From the NCBI GenBank assembly GCA_005888095.1, contig VBKF01000178.1:1-35093 (forward strand): a DNA stretch of 35,093 nucleotides. Direction: 5' to 3'. The notes under the pieces were generated by a model that was given only the letters and a program-made list of their open reading frames with translations, made no database searches and had not been told where the DNA came from. Both the position numbers and the translations under genes were made by a program. This document shows positions 16,389 through 23,211 of the stretch, piece by piece. How positions within the stretch are numbered: position 1 is the first letter of the stretch; the number at the start of each line of letters is the position of its first letter. This DNA is from Deltaproteobacteria bacterium. GTDB taxonomy: Bacteria; Desulfobacterota; Binatia; DP-6.

Positions 16389-16946
16389 ATGCGGCTCGTG
16401 AAGCGGTACGGAAATCGGAAGCTCTACGATACGAGCGAGAGCCGTTACGTCACGCTCGAGGAGATCGGGCGCTGGGTGAAGGCGGGCGAGGAAGTGAAGA
16501 TCCTCGAGAACGACAGCGGCGACGATCTCACCGCGGTCACGTTCGCGCAGATCATTCTCGAGGAAGAACGGCGAAAGAGCGGTCTCCTCTCCCTGCCGGT
16601 CCTGCGCGACATCATCCGCCACGGCGAGGCGGCGCTCCAGAACCTCGCCGCCACCGTCGACCGTGGGGTGGAGCTGGTTCGTTCCGCGCCCGAGCGTGCC
16701 GGGCGGCGCGTCCAGGAGCTGACCCAGATTTCCGATCGTCTCGGCGCGCTGCAGCGACTCGTCGACGAGGGCTTCCGGCGCTCGGTCGAGCGGGTGACGA
16801 CGTTGCCGGCGGTCCAGCAGGAGATGCGCCGCATCGAGCGGAGCCTGAAGGCGCTCGAGACGCGCATCACCCGGCTCCGCATGCGGGGCGACGGCGAGCC
16901 ACCCGCGGAACGGCCGCCCGGCGAGGACCGCGGCTCCCGAAGCTGA
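16389..16946 (+). CDS. phaR: PhaR-type polyhydroxyalkanoate synthesis regulator
   Basis: 185 residues. RLVKRYGNRKLYDTSESRYV at 2-21 is the near-invariant start of the PHA/PHB accumulation regulator DNA-binding domain, continuing through LEEIGRWVKAGEEVKILEN and TAVTFAQIILEEERRK. The C-terminal half is helical (about 90-170), with coiled-coil potential in SVERVTTLPAVQQEMRRIER. In studied bacteria PhaR binds DNA and PHA granules and represses phasin and PHA synthesis genes. No PHA synthase or phasin gene lies in this window, so targets are elsewhere. A weak AGGA precedes the ATG. The gene is followed by the second inverted-repeat element. Confidence 0.88.
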   Translation: MRLVKRYGNRKLYDTSESRYVTLEEIGRWVKAGEEVKILENDSGDDLTAVTFAQIILEEERRKSGLLSLPVLRDIIRHGEAALQNLAATVDRGVELVRSAPERAGRRVQELTQISDRLGALQRLVDEGFRRSVERVTTLPAVQQEMRRIERSLKALETRITRLRMRGDGEPPAERPPGEDRGSRS

Positions 16947-16962
16947 GCCACGCGTCGCGCGT

Positions 16963-17272
16963 CTAGGAGCGCGACCCAAGACTTCTTGGGTCGCGGATAC
17001 AGACGCGAGCGTGTGGCGCTCACGTCACGCGCCACCGCCGTGCCGCGGCTGGCGAAGCCAGCGCGGCGGAACGGACACGCGCCGTTCGAAAGGCCTCGCG
17101 ACTCTCATGTGATCCGTTTGGCGATTGGGCCTGTCCGCGGCGGCTGCGAAACCGGGCGTGTCCGTCTGCCGCGCTGGCTTCGCCAGCCGCGGCAGGAGAG
17201 TCGGGCGTGATCCCGACGGAACACTCTCGCATCCGGGTTCGCGACCCAAGATGTCTTGGGTCGCGCTCCTAG
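16963..17272. repeat. Long inverted-repeat intergenic element, copy 2
   Basis: The ends are a perfect 19-bp inverted repeat, CTAGGAGCGCGACCCAAGA at 16963-16981 and its complement at 17254-17272. Each end holds an 11-bp hairpin (16971-16994 and 17241-17264). A perfect 26-bp inverted pair lies inside at 17042-17067 and 17168-17193, each itself a hairpin around GCTGGC...GCCAGC. Smaller matched segments such as ACGGACACG and CGTGTCCGT continue the symmetry, so each arm is about 120 bp with a centre of about 60 bp. The element fills nearly the whole gap between convergent phaR and the stress-protein gene and supplies that gene's TAG. No transposase is present; the reading frames inside are symmetry artefacts. 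Confidence 0.85.
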
Positions 17273-18108
17273 CGGACCAGGAACACCGGCGCCTGGCTGT
17301 TGCGCAGCACGTACTCGGTCGTGCTGCCGAGGACCATCTCGATTATGCGCGAGTGGCCGTACGCGCCGATGAACAGGAGGTCGTGGCCGCCCTCGCGCAG
17401 CGTCTCGGTGATGCGCTGGTGGGGAAGGCCGACCACCGTCTCGCAGCGGAATTCGAGCCCGTAGGGCTGCAGGTAGCGCCGGGCCTCGTCGAGGACCTTG
17501 GTGTCGCCTCCCGCTCCGTCGCGCACGACGTGGATCACGGTGAGCGGGAGCCCGAGCGCGCTGGTCACCTCGGCGGCCGCGTGCATCGCGGCGCTGGCAC
17601 GCTGGGAGCCGTCGTAGGCGAGCAGCGGCCGGCGGATGTCGCCGAACCGCATCGGCGAGACGAAGACGGGCTTCGGGGACTTGCGTGCGACGGACTCGGT
17701 CGTGCCGCCGAGCATGCCGGTCGAGAACTGCTCGTTCAGGCCGCGGTGCCCGATGACGACGAGGTCCGCGGTGCGGGCGGCGTCGCAGATCTCGTTGGCG
17801 ATGATCCCCATGGGCAGCGTCGTGTCGCAGGGGACGTTGCGCTCGCGGCAGCGCTCGGCGAAGGCGTCGAGCAGCACGCGGCCGCGCTCCTGGAGCGCCT
17901 CGCGCATCTTGGAGGAGAAGTCGAGGTACGGCTCGAACCCGAGCGAGCCCGACACGTCGTGGAAGAACGAGCCCTCGATCGAGACGATGTCGATCACGTG
18001 CAGCCCCGTGACCGTCGCGCGCAAGCGCTCCGCCAGCCAGAGGGCGTACTGGAGAGCGGCGTTGGCGTGCTCCGACCCGTCCAGCGCGACCAGGATGTTC
18101 TTGATCAT
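17269..18108 (-). CDS. Tandem-domain universal stress protein (UspA family)
   Basis: 279 residues from ATG 18108. Two Usp domains are fused: 1-150, starting MIKNILVALDGSEHANAALQ, and 155-279, starting RRPLLAYDGSQRASAAM. The second keeps the full ATP-binding pattern G-2x-G-9x-G-S (FIGAYGHSRIIEMVLGSTT). The first has GHRGLNEQFSTGMLGGTT, close to the same pattern. Tandem Usp proteins bind ATP and help in starvation, redox or energy stress; the partner is unknown. A longer open frame upstream is a shadow of the divergent genes. The stop codon TAG lies in the terminal repeat of the element at 16963-17272. Confidence 0.92.
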   Translation of the reverse strand: MIKNILVALDGSEHANAALQYALWLAERLRATVTGLHVIDIVSIEGSFFHDVSGSLGFEPYLDFSSKMREALQERGRVLLDAFAERCRERNVPCDTTLPMGIIANEICDAARTADLVVIGHRGLNEQFSTGMLGGTTESVARKSPKPVFVSPMRFGDIRRPLLAYDGSQRASAAMHAAAEVTSALGLPLTVIHVVRDGAGGDTKVLDEARRYLQPYGLEFRCETVVGLPHQRITETLREGGHDLLFIGAYGHSRIIEMVLGSTTEYVLRNSQAPVFLVR

Positions 18109-18182
18109 GGGGCCCGCCTGCGCGGCATGTACCACCCGCCTTCCCGGCCGCGCAAGCCGCGGGGCAGCCGCGGGGCGGCGCT

Positions 18183-18210
18183 TTGCAAAGGCGGAGGCGT
18201 CGGTTAGAGA
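18183..18210 (+). promoter_or_regulatory. Candidate leaderless promoter before the small protein and fur
   Basis: TTGCAA (18183-18188), 16-bp spacer, TAGAGA (18205-18210). The ATG at 18217 lies 6 bp beyond the -10, so a leader would be almost absent. Confidence 0.4.
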
Positions 18211-18216
18211 GGCTCC

Positions 18217-18501
18217 ATGAGCCGCCGCGACGAGGCCCTCTGCGAGGAGCTGAAGGAGCTTGCCCGCCGCCTCGGCGTCCAGGTCCGGGAGGAGGTGCTC
18301 CTCCGCGAGGTCGGCTACCACGTGCGCAGCGGCGGGTGCCGGCTCAACGGCGAGGACGTCATCTTCCTCGACCGCCACCTCCCTCCGGGCGACCGCGTCC
18401 AGGTCCTGGTCGACCAGCTCGCGGGGCGCGACCTCGAGACCCACTACCTGACGCCCGCGCTCCGCCGGCTGCTCGAGCGCCGGAGCGGCGGCGCGGGCTA
18501 G
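18217..18501 (+). CDS. Small conserved-looking protein of unknown function upstream of fur
   Basis: 94 residues. The N-terminal helix is DEALCEELKELARRLGVQVR, followed by EEVLLREVGYHVRSGGCRLNGEDVIFLDR and a C-terminal helix with ALRRLLERR. The alternation suggests an alpha-beta fold with two Cys and a His (YHVRSGGC) that could bind metal, but I recognise no named family. It lies 10 bp before fur on the same strand and is probably cotranscribed with it, which hints at a metal- or iron-linked role. The reading frame has normal codon bias for the region and an ATG close to a promoter candidate. Confidence 0.7.
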   Translation: MSRRDEALCEELKELARRLGVQVREEVLLREVGYHVRSGGCRLNGEDVIFLDRHLPPGDRVQVLVDQLAGRDLETHYLTPALRRLLERRSGGAG

Positions 18502-18511
18502 CCGACCCCCC

Positions 18512-18994
18512 ATGTCCGTGCGCGCCCGCATGCGGCGGTTCGAGCAGGCGCTGCGCGAGCGCGGGCTCAAGTCGACGGCGCAGCGCGACGACATCGCCCG
18601 CGTCTTCTTCGGCGCCGAGGGCCACCTCTCCGTCGAGGAGCTCTACGCCGCCGTCAGGCGCGTGAACCCGCGCGTCGGGTACGCGACCGTGTACCGCACC
18701 CTCAAGCTGCTCAAGGAGTGCAGCCTGGCCGCCGAGCGCCACTTCGACGACGGGCAGGCGCGTTACGAGCCGGTGGAGGACGACCAGCAGCACCACGACC
18801 ACGTCATCTGCGAGCGCTGCGGCAAGATCGTGGAGTTCGCCAGCGAGGAGCTCGAGCGCCTGCAGGAGCGCATCGGGCGCTTCCTCGGCTTCGTGGTCGG
18901 GCGCCACCGGATGGAGCTCTACGGCATCTGCGCGGAGTGCCGGGAAGGCCGCCGGCGCCACCCGCGCAGCGAGCGCGGCATCCACCGCCTCTGA
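18512..18994 (+). CDS. fur: Fur-family ferric uptake regulator
   Basis: 160 residues. The N-terminal winged helix covers about 8-85 (LRERGLKSTAQRDDIARVFF, GYATVYRTLKLLKECSLAAE, where YATVYRTL is the recognition helix). The C-terminal dimerisation and metal domain holds HHDH (94-97), CERC (Cys100/Cys103), HRMEL (His132) and CAEC (Cys140/Cys143). The two CxxC pairs form the structural zinc site. The neighbouring iron genes and a Fur-box-like palindrome 49 bp downstream support iron sensing over zinc (Zur) or peroxide (PerR), though sequence alone does not exclude those. It probably represses the FTR1 operon and may read into it. Confidence 0.92.
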   Translation: MSVRARMRRFEQALRERGLKSTAQRDDIARVFFGAEGHLSVEELYAAVRRVNPRVGYATVYRTLKLLKECSLAAERHFDDGQARYEPVEDDQQHHDHVICERCGKIVEFASEELERLQERIGRFLGFVVGRHRMELYGICAECREGRRRHPRSERGIHRL

Positions 18995-19010
18995 GCCTCG
19001 CACGGCGCGC

Positions 19011-19040
19011 TTGACACCGGCGCGGCCGCGAGGGTATCTG
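19011..19040 (+). promoter_or_regulatory. Candidate promoter of the iron operon
   Basis: A perfect TTGACA (19011-19016), 18-bp spacer and TATCTG (19035-19040). Transcription would start near 19047, inside the Fur-box palindrome and only about 13-19 nt before the two possible ATG starts. Confidence 0.6.
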
Positions 19041-19042
19041 AA

Positions 19043-19061
19043 ATTGAAAAGCGTTTTCAAT
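19043..19061 (+). promoter_or_regulatory. Fur-box-like operator
   Basis: ATTGAAAAGCGTTTTCAAT is a perfect 8-3-8 palindrome of 19 bp, the length of a Fur box and with its TTGAAAA/TTTTCAA-like character. It stands out sharply from GC-rich surroundings. It covers the expected transcription start and the first two bases of ATG 19060, so a bound repressor would block initiation. The fur gene is immediately upstream. Confidence 0.8.
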
Positions 19062-19398
19062 GACCATGCGCACCCGCACCGCACTCGCCATCGCGTTCGC
19101 GCTCTTCCTCGGCGCGGCCCGAGGGATGGCGGCGGAGGACCGGACCATCCCGCTCGCCGTCGAGGAGGCGGGGTTCGCCCCGGCCGAGGTCGAGGCGCCC
19201 ACCGGCGCGCGCGTCCGCCTGGAGGTCACCAACCGGACCGCGGCGGCGATCGAGTTCGAGAGCTTCGAGCTGAACCGTGAGCGGGTCATCCAGCCGGGGC
19301 AGACGGCCGCCGTCTACGTCTCGGGCCTGGATCCCGGCCGCTACGAGTTCTTCGACGACTTTCACCACCAACGCCGTGGCGCCCTGCTGGTGCGGTGA
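19060..19398 (+). CDS. Periplasmic cupredoxin-like protein linked to FTR1
   Basis: 112 residues from ATG 19060; the ATG at 19066 is an equally likely start. A signal peptide (MRTRTALAIAFALFLGAARGMAA) precedes a cupredoxin domain with FAPAEVEAPTGARVRLEVTN and an RYEFFDDFHHQRRGALLV ending. The type 1 copper ligands are not conserved: the usual HEF His is Glu65 and the Cys position is in FFDD. Instead there is an acidic cluster, Glu65, Glu67, Glu70 and Glu74, plus Asp99, Asp100, His102 and His103. This resembles the cupredoxin parts of EfeO-type iron proteins, so ferric-ion or mixed metal binding is likelier than electron transfer. It is first in the Fur-box operon, 6 bp before the FTR1 gene. 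Confidence 0.82.
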   Translation: MTMRTRTALAIAFALFLGAARGMAAEDRTIPLAVEEAGFAPAEVEAPTGARVRLEVTNRTAAAIEFESFELNRERVIQPGQTAAVYVSGLDPGRYEFFDDFHHQRRGALLVR

Positions 19399-19404
19399 GG
19401 GGCG

Positions 19405-20253
19405 GTGTTCGAGACGCTGCTCATCGTCTGGCGCGAGTCCCTCGAGGCGGCGCTGATCGTCGGCGTGCTCCTCACCTACCTCGCGCGGAGCGGCCAGCGC
19501 AGCGGTATCCCGTACGTCTGGGCCGGCAGCCTCCTGGCGGTCCTCGCGGCGCTGGCGTGCGGCGTCGCCTCGAACGACGCCGCCTCGCACCTCGATGCCG
19601 ACCTGCAGGAGCTCGTGCAGGCGGGTATCCTCTTCCTCGCCGTCGCCGTGCTCACCTGGATGGTTCTCTGGATGCACCGCAACGCCGCCGGCCTGGGCGG
19701 CGACCTGCGGCGCAAGGCGGACCAGGCGCTGGCGACGGGCCGGCTGGTCGGCGTGGCGACGATCGCCTTCGTGGCCGTCTTCCGCGAGGGCCTGGAGACG
19801 GTGCTCTTCCTGTGGGGCGTACTCGTCCAGCGCGCCGACCTGACGGCGCTGCCCTTCGTCGCGGCCGGGCTCGGCGGCGCCGCGCTCGCCATCGCCACCG
19901 CCTGGCTGTTCTTCCGCGGCTTCCGGTTTTTGAGCCTGCGGCGCTTCTTCCGCGTGACCGGCGTCCTCCTGCTCCTGGTGGCGGCCGGCCTCCTCGTCTC
20001 GGGCGTCAACAAGCTGATCGGGCTCGGCTACCTCTCGCCGATCGTCTCGCAGGTATGGAGCACGGCGTGGCTCGTGCGTGACGACAGCCCGCTCGGCGCG
20101 TTCCTCGCGGCCCTCGTCGGCTACCGCTCGCGTCCCTCGCTCGCCGAGGTGCTCGCCTTCGTCGCCTACGTGCCGCTGATGCTGTGGGCGCTGCACCGGG
20201 TGGACCGGGCGCGCCCGCCGGACGAGCGCGCGCCGGCCCGCTCGGCCGCCTGA
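19405..20253 (+). CDS. FTR1/EfeU-family high-affinity iron permease
   Basis: 282 residues, GTG start, about seven predicted membrane helices. The two REXXE iron-passage motifs are complete: RESLE (10-14) in the first helix and REGLE (127-131) in the fourth. Helices follow at ILFLAVAVLTWMVLW, LPFVAAGLGGAALAIATAWLF, VTGVLLLLVAAGLLVSGVN and LAFVAYVPLMLWAL. The family carries ferric or oxidised ferrous iron across the inner membrane, in E. coli with EfeO and EfeB. Neither partner is here; the cupredoxin-like protein and an outer-membrane-like protein stand in their place. The GTG start 6 bp after the cupredoxin stop implies one operon under Fur control. Confidence 0.93.
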   Translation: MFETLLIVWRESLEAALIVGVLLTYLARSGQRSGIPYVWAGSLLAVLAALACGVASNDAASHLDADLQELVQAGILFLAVAVLTWMVLWMHRNAAGLGGDLRRKADQALATGRLVGVATIAFVAVFREGLETVLFLWGVLVQRADLTALPFVAAGLGGAALAIATAWLFFRGFRFLSLRRFFRVTGVLLLLVAAGLLVSGVNKLIGLGYLSPIVSQVWSTAWLVRDDSPLGAFLAALVGYRSRPSLAEVLAFVAYVPLMLWALHRVDRARPPDERAPARSAA

Positions 20254-20263
20254 CACCTCGCTG

Positions 20264-21085
20264 ATGACGAGGACGTGCGCCGTGCTTGTGGGCCTGCTCG
20301 TGTGCGGGCCGGAGGCGACGCCGGCGCGGGCCCTCAACTTCTTCGAGCTCGAGGTGTACCCCGCGACCACCGAGGGCAAGGGCCTGCACGAGCTCGAGAA
20401 CATCACGAGCCTCGTCGCCGACGGCCGGCGCCCGAGCGCCGAGGAAGCCGCCGGCGAGGAGCCGCGCCGCCATCGACTCCTCCGCACCACGCTCGAGTAC
20501 GACTACGGGCTGACGGACAAGATCGACGTGGCGGCGTACCTCGACTTGCAGCGGCCGAACGGCGAGGAGCTCGAGTACGCCCAGTCCCGCTTCCGCGCGC
20601 GCGGGGCGTTCTTCGACAAGGGGCGCTTCCCCCTGGATATCGGCTGGTACGTCGAGGCCGAGGTGCCGGACAAGGGCGCGTCCGAGCTCGAGCTCGAGTT
20701 CCGCCCCATCGTGTCGCGGGACATCGGGCGCTTCTCGGTGGATCTGAACCCGATGTTCGAGCTGCCCACCGTCACCTCGGAGCGCCGCACGCTGGAGTTC
20801 GACTACGGCGCCCGCGTCTACTACCGCCTCTCCCGCAACCTCGTGCCCGGTGTCGAATTCTTCGGCGACGCCGGACAGATCCGCCGCTTCGACCCGGCCC
20901 GCGCGCAGCAGCACTACGTCTTCCCGACCCTCTACGGCCGGCTCGCCCGTGGCCTCAAGTTCGTCGTCGGCCCGGGCTTCGGCCTCACGCGGGCGAGCGA
21001 CCCCGTGATCGTGCGGCTCGGTGTGGAGTACGAGTTCACGCTGCCCGCGGGCGGCGGGGGCGGGCCCCCGCGGCCGACGTACTGA
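20264..21085 (+). CDS. Predicted outer-membrane beta-barrel protein of the iron operon
   Basis: 273 residues with an N-terminal signal peptide (CAVLVGLLVCG, cleavage near ARA|LNFFELE). The rest is rich in alternating strands ending in aromatic residues, such as TTLEYDYGLTDKIDVAAYLDL, DIGWYVEAEV, FDYGARVYYRL, FVVGPGFGLT and a terminal VRLGVEYEFTL. This looks like a small barrel of the outer-membrane transporter-like type, although the final residues are a Gly/Pro tail rather than the usual C-terminal Phe. I cannot name the family. At 10 bp after the FTR1 gene it is probably cotranscribed and could admit iron or a chelate to the periplasm; that is inference from position. Confidence 0.72.
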   Translation: MTRTCAVLVGLLVCGPEATPARALNFFELEVYPATTEGKGLHELENITSLVADGRRPSAEEAAGEEPRRHRLLRTTLEYDYGLTDKIDVAAYLDLQRPNGEELEYAQSRFRARGAFFDKGRFPLDIGWYVEAEVPDKGASELELEFRPIVSRDIGRFSVDLNPMFELPTVTSERRTLEFDYGARVYYRLSRNLVPGVEFFGDAGQIRRFDPARAQQHYVFPTLYGRLARGLKFVVGPGFGLTRASDPVIVRLGVEYEFTLPAGGGGGPPRPTY

Positions 21086-21148
21086 GCCGCCGACGGAACA
21101 TGGTTGCGGCGCGAGGCGGCGCCAGGCATATGCGCCTCGGAGGAAATC

Positions 21149-22225
21149 ATGTCCATGGCCCGTCACGAGCCGATTCCGCTGCCTCCGCAGGGCGCCCTCG
21201 AGACCGTCCCCGAGTCCTCGGACACGGTCTTCAACTGGGACTACGAGGTCGGCCGCGACTCGCTCCTGAACCTCTACGAGAAGGGCAAGCGGCTGCAGTG
21301 GAACGCGTCGACCGACATCGACTGGTCGATCGACGTCGACCCCGAGCGGTTCCCCGATTTCCTGCCGCCCGAGCAGGTGAACGCGCTGCTCAATCCGCCG
21401 GAGAAGCTCGAGGTGAAGGAGCTGGTCCGGGTGCGCACCCACCAGCTCGGCTGGATGCTCTCCCAGTTCCTGCACGGGGAGCAGGGGGCGCTGCTGGCGA
21501 CCGCGCAGATCGTCAACACGGTGCCCTGGGTCGAGGCCAAGTTCTACGCCGCCAGCCAGGTGGCCGACGAGGCCCGCCATGTGGAGGTCTACCGCCGCTA
21601 CCTGACCGAGAAGCTGCCGTTCGCCTTCCCGGTCAACCCCCATCTCCACACGCTGCTCGCCCAGATCATCCGCGAGCCGCGCTGGGACATGACCTACCTC
21701 GGCATGCAGATCATGGTCGAGGGCCTGGCGCTCGCCGCCTTCGGACTCATGAACTTCATGAACCCGCAGGAGCCGCTGATCCAGCAGATCACCGGCTACG
21801 TCATCCGCGACGAGGCGCGGCACGTCGCCTTCGGCGTCCTCTCGCTCGAGGAGGTGTACCGCCAGATGACGGCCGCCGAGCTCCGCGAGCGCGAGGAGTT
21901 CGTGATCGAGGCCGCGCACCTGATGCGCGACCGCCTGCTGATGGAGGAGGTGTGGGAACGGCTCGGCTACGACGTCGACGTGTGGGTCAAGTGGTCGCTC
22001 GAGACGCCCTTCATGCAGGCGTTCCGCCAGCTCCTCTTCGCCAAGATCGTGCCCAACCTGAAACGCCTCGGGCTGCTCACGCCGCGGGTGCGCGAGGCGT
22101 TCGCCAAGATCGGCGTGCTGCAGTTCGAGGACATGCCGGACTCGACGCAGGACGAGCGGGTGACGGTACCCCCGGCGCTGGCCGCGCTCTTCCCCGAGCT
22201 GGCGGCGACGGCGCCCGCGCTCTGA
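21149..22225 (+). CDS. Ferritin-like diiron carboxylate protein
   Basis: 358 residues from ATG 21149, with a strong GGAGG site 6 bp upstream. A four-helix ferritin-like core has a full diiron set: Glu111 (FLHGEQGALL), Glu141 and His144 (VADEARHVEV), Glu191 (IMVEGLALAAFG), Glu222 and His225 (IRDEARHVAFG). The duplicated DEARHV motif and length of about 360 place it with ribonucleotide-reductase-like oxygenases or oxidases rather than iron-storage ferritins. The N-terminus has LYEKGKRLQWNASTDIDWSI, which I cannot tie to a characterised enzyme. It is 63 bp after the barrel gene, so cotranscription with the iron importer is possible. Substrate is unknown. Confidence 0.82.
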   Translation: MSMARHEPIPLPPQGALETVPESSDTVFNWDYEVGRDSLLNLYEKGKRLQWNASTDIDWSIDVDPERFPDFLPPEQVNALLNPPEKLEVKELVRVRTHQLGWMLSQFLHGEQGALLATAQIVNTVPWVEAKFYAASQVADEARHVEVYRRYLTEKLPFAFPVNPHLHTLLAQIIREPRWDMTYLGMQIMVEGLALAAFGLMNFMNPQEPLIQQITGYVIRDEARHVAFGVLSLEEVYRQMTAAELREREEFVIEAAHLMRDRLLMEEVWERLGYDVDVWVKWSLETPFMQAFRQLLFAKIVPNLKRLGLLTPRVREAFAKIGVLQFEDMPDSTQDERVTVPPALAALFPELAATAPAL

Positions 22226-22228
22226 GCC

Positions 22229-22413
22229 CAGGAGGCTGTCCGAGTAACGCTCCGGCTGCGGCGAACGATCCGGGGGCTGCGAGCGGCGTGCTCGCGCCTC
22301 CCTCGTGCGGCCGCGGCGCGGAGCGCCGCGTGAGTTGGCACGCCTCCTCGGTCGGCGCTGCGCTTGCCGCTCTCGCTCCCCGGCTCGCCGTCGGTTACTC
22401 GGACAGACTCCTG
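22229..22413. repeat. Second type of inverted-repeat intergenic element
   Basis: CAGGAGGCTGTCCGAGTAAC (22229-22248) and its complement at 22394-22413 (1 mismatch in 20) bound a GC-rich centre with further hairpins, such as GCGGCGCTCCGCGCCG-like palindromes near 22310-22330. It begins 4 bp after the diiron gene's stop and ends at the base next to the stop codon of tatD, so it exactly fills a convergent gap. Its sequence differs from the elements at 159 and 16963. Open frames through it look non-coding. Confidence 0.75.
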
Positions 22414-23211
22414 TCAGCCTCCGAGGGCGAAGAGCCGCCGGGCGTTCGCCGTCGTCGCCGCGGCGACCGTCGCGAGCGGCACGCCCCGCACGGTCGCGAC
22501 CGCCTCCGCGACCAGCCGCACGTGCGCCGGCTCGTTCCGCCGGCCCCGGTGGGGGACGGGCGCGAGATACGGCGCATCGGTCTCGACGAGCAGGCGGTCG
22601 AGCGGCACGGTGCGCACCGCGTCGCGCAACGCCTCGGCGTTCTTGAAGGTGACGATGCCCGCCACCGAGACCGAGAACCCGAGGTCGAGGTAGCGGCGTG
22701 CGTCGTCGCGGTCGCCGGTGAAGCAGTGGATGACGCCGCCGACCGCCGCCGCGCCTTCGGCGGCGAGGATCGCCGCCGCCTCGGCGTGCGCCTCGCGCAC
22801 GTGGACGACGAGCGGCCGCCCGACCGCGCGCGCCAGCGCCACCGTGCGCGCGAAGGCGGCGCGCTGGACGGCGCGCGGGGAGCGGTCGTAGTGGAAGTCG
22901 AGCCCCGTCTCGCCGACCGCGACGATGCCCGGGCTCGCGGCCAGGCGCGTGAGCGTCGCGAAGGCGGCGTCGTCGCCGCTCGAGGCGTCGTGCGGGTGGA
23001 TGCCGACCGTCGCCACGATCGCGACCGGCGCCTGCCGCCCGGCGAGCGCCACGGCCCGGAAGTTCGACTCGACGGGCCCCGTCGCGCCGACGCAGACGAG
23101 CGTGGTGACGCCGGCGGCCGCGGCGCGCGCCAGCACGGCCTCGCGGTCGGCATCGAAGTCGGGCTCGGCGAGGTGGCAGTGCGAGTCGACGAGCGCGATC
23201 GGCTCGCTCAC
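22414..23211 (-). CDS. tatD: TatD-family metal-dependent hydrolase/DNase
   Basis: 265 residues from GTG 23211, overlapping the metG stop (GTGA). Metal ligands are in place: VDSHCHLAEPDF (HxH), GIHPHDAS, GETGLDFHYD (Glu), VVHVREA (His), GVIHCFTG (His) and LLVETDAPYL (Asp). TIM-barrel hydrolases of this family act as 3'-5' exonucleases on DNA or RNA or as D-aminoacyl-tRNA-like deacylases. A longer frame upstream in the same phase is a shadow of metG. The metG-tatD order is common in bacteria. The last gene of the tmk-holB-ricT-metG-tatD run, it ends against the second inverted-repeat element. Confidence 0.93.
   Translation of the reverse strand: MSEPIALVDSHCHLAEPDFDADREAVLARAAAAGVTTLVCVGATGPVESNFRAVALAGRQAPVAIVATVGIHPHDASSGDDAAFATLTRLAASPGIVAVGETGLDFHYDRSPRAVQRAAFARTVALARAVGRPLVVHVREAHAEAAAILAAEGAAAVGGVIHCFTGDRDDARRYLDLGFSVSVAGIVTFKNAEALRDAVRTVPLDRLLVETDAPYLAPVPHRGRRNEPAHVRLVAEAVATVRGVPLATVAAATTANARRLFALGG

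Noticed and set aside
16963-17272. An insertion sequence with a lost transposase
   Set aside because: No transposase fragment or direct target duplication is visible. Symmetry with paired hairpins fits a foldback element better, though mobility is not excluded.
17269-18594. Extended 441-codon version of the universal stress protein
   Set aside because: The extra N-terminus overlaps the divergent small gene and fur. The Usp fold starts at MIKNILVALDGS.
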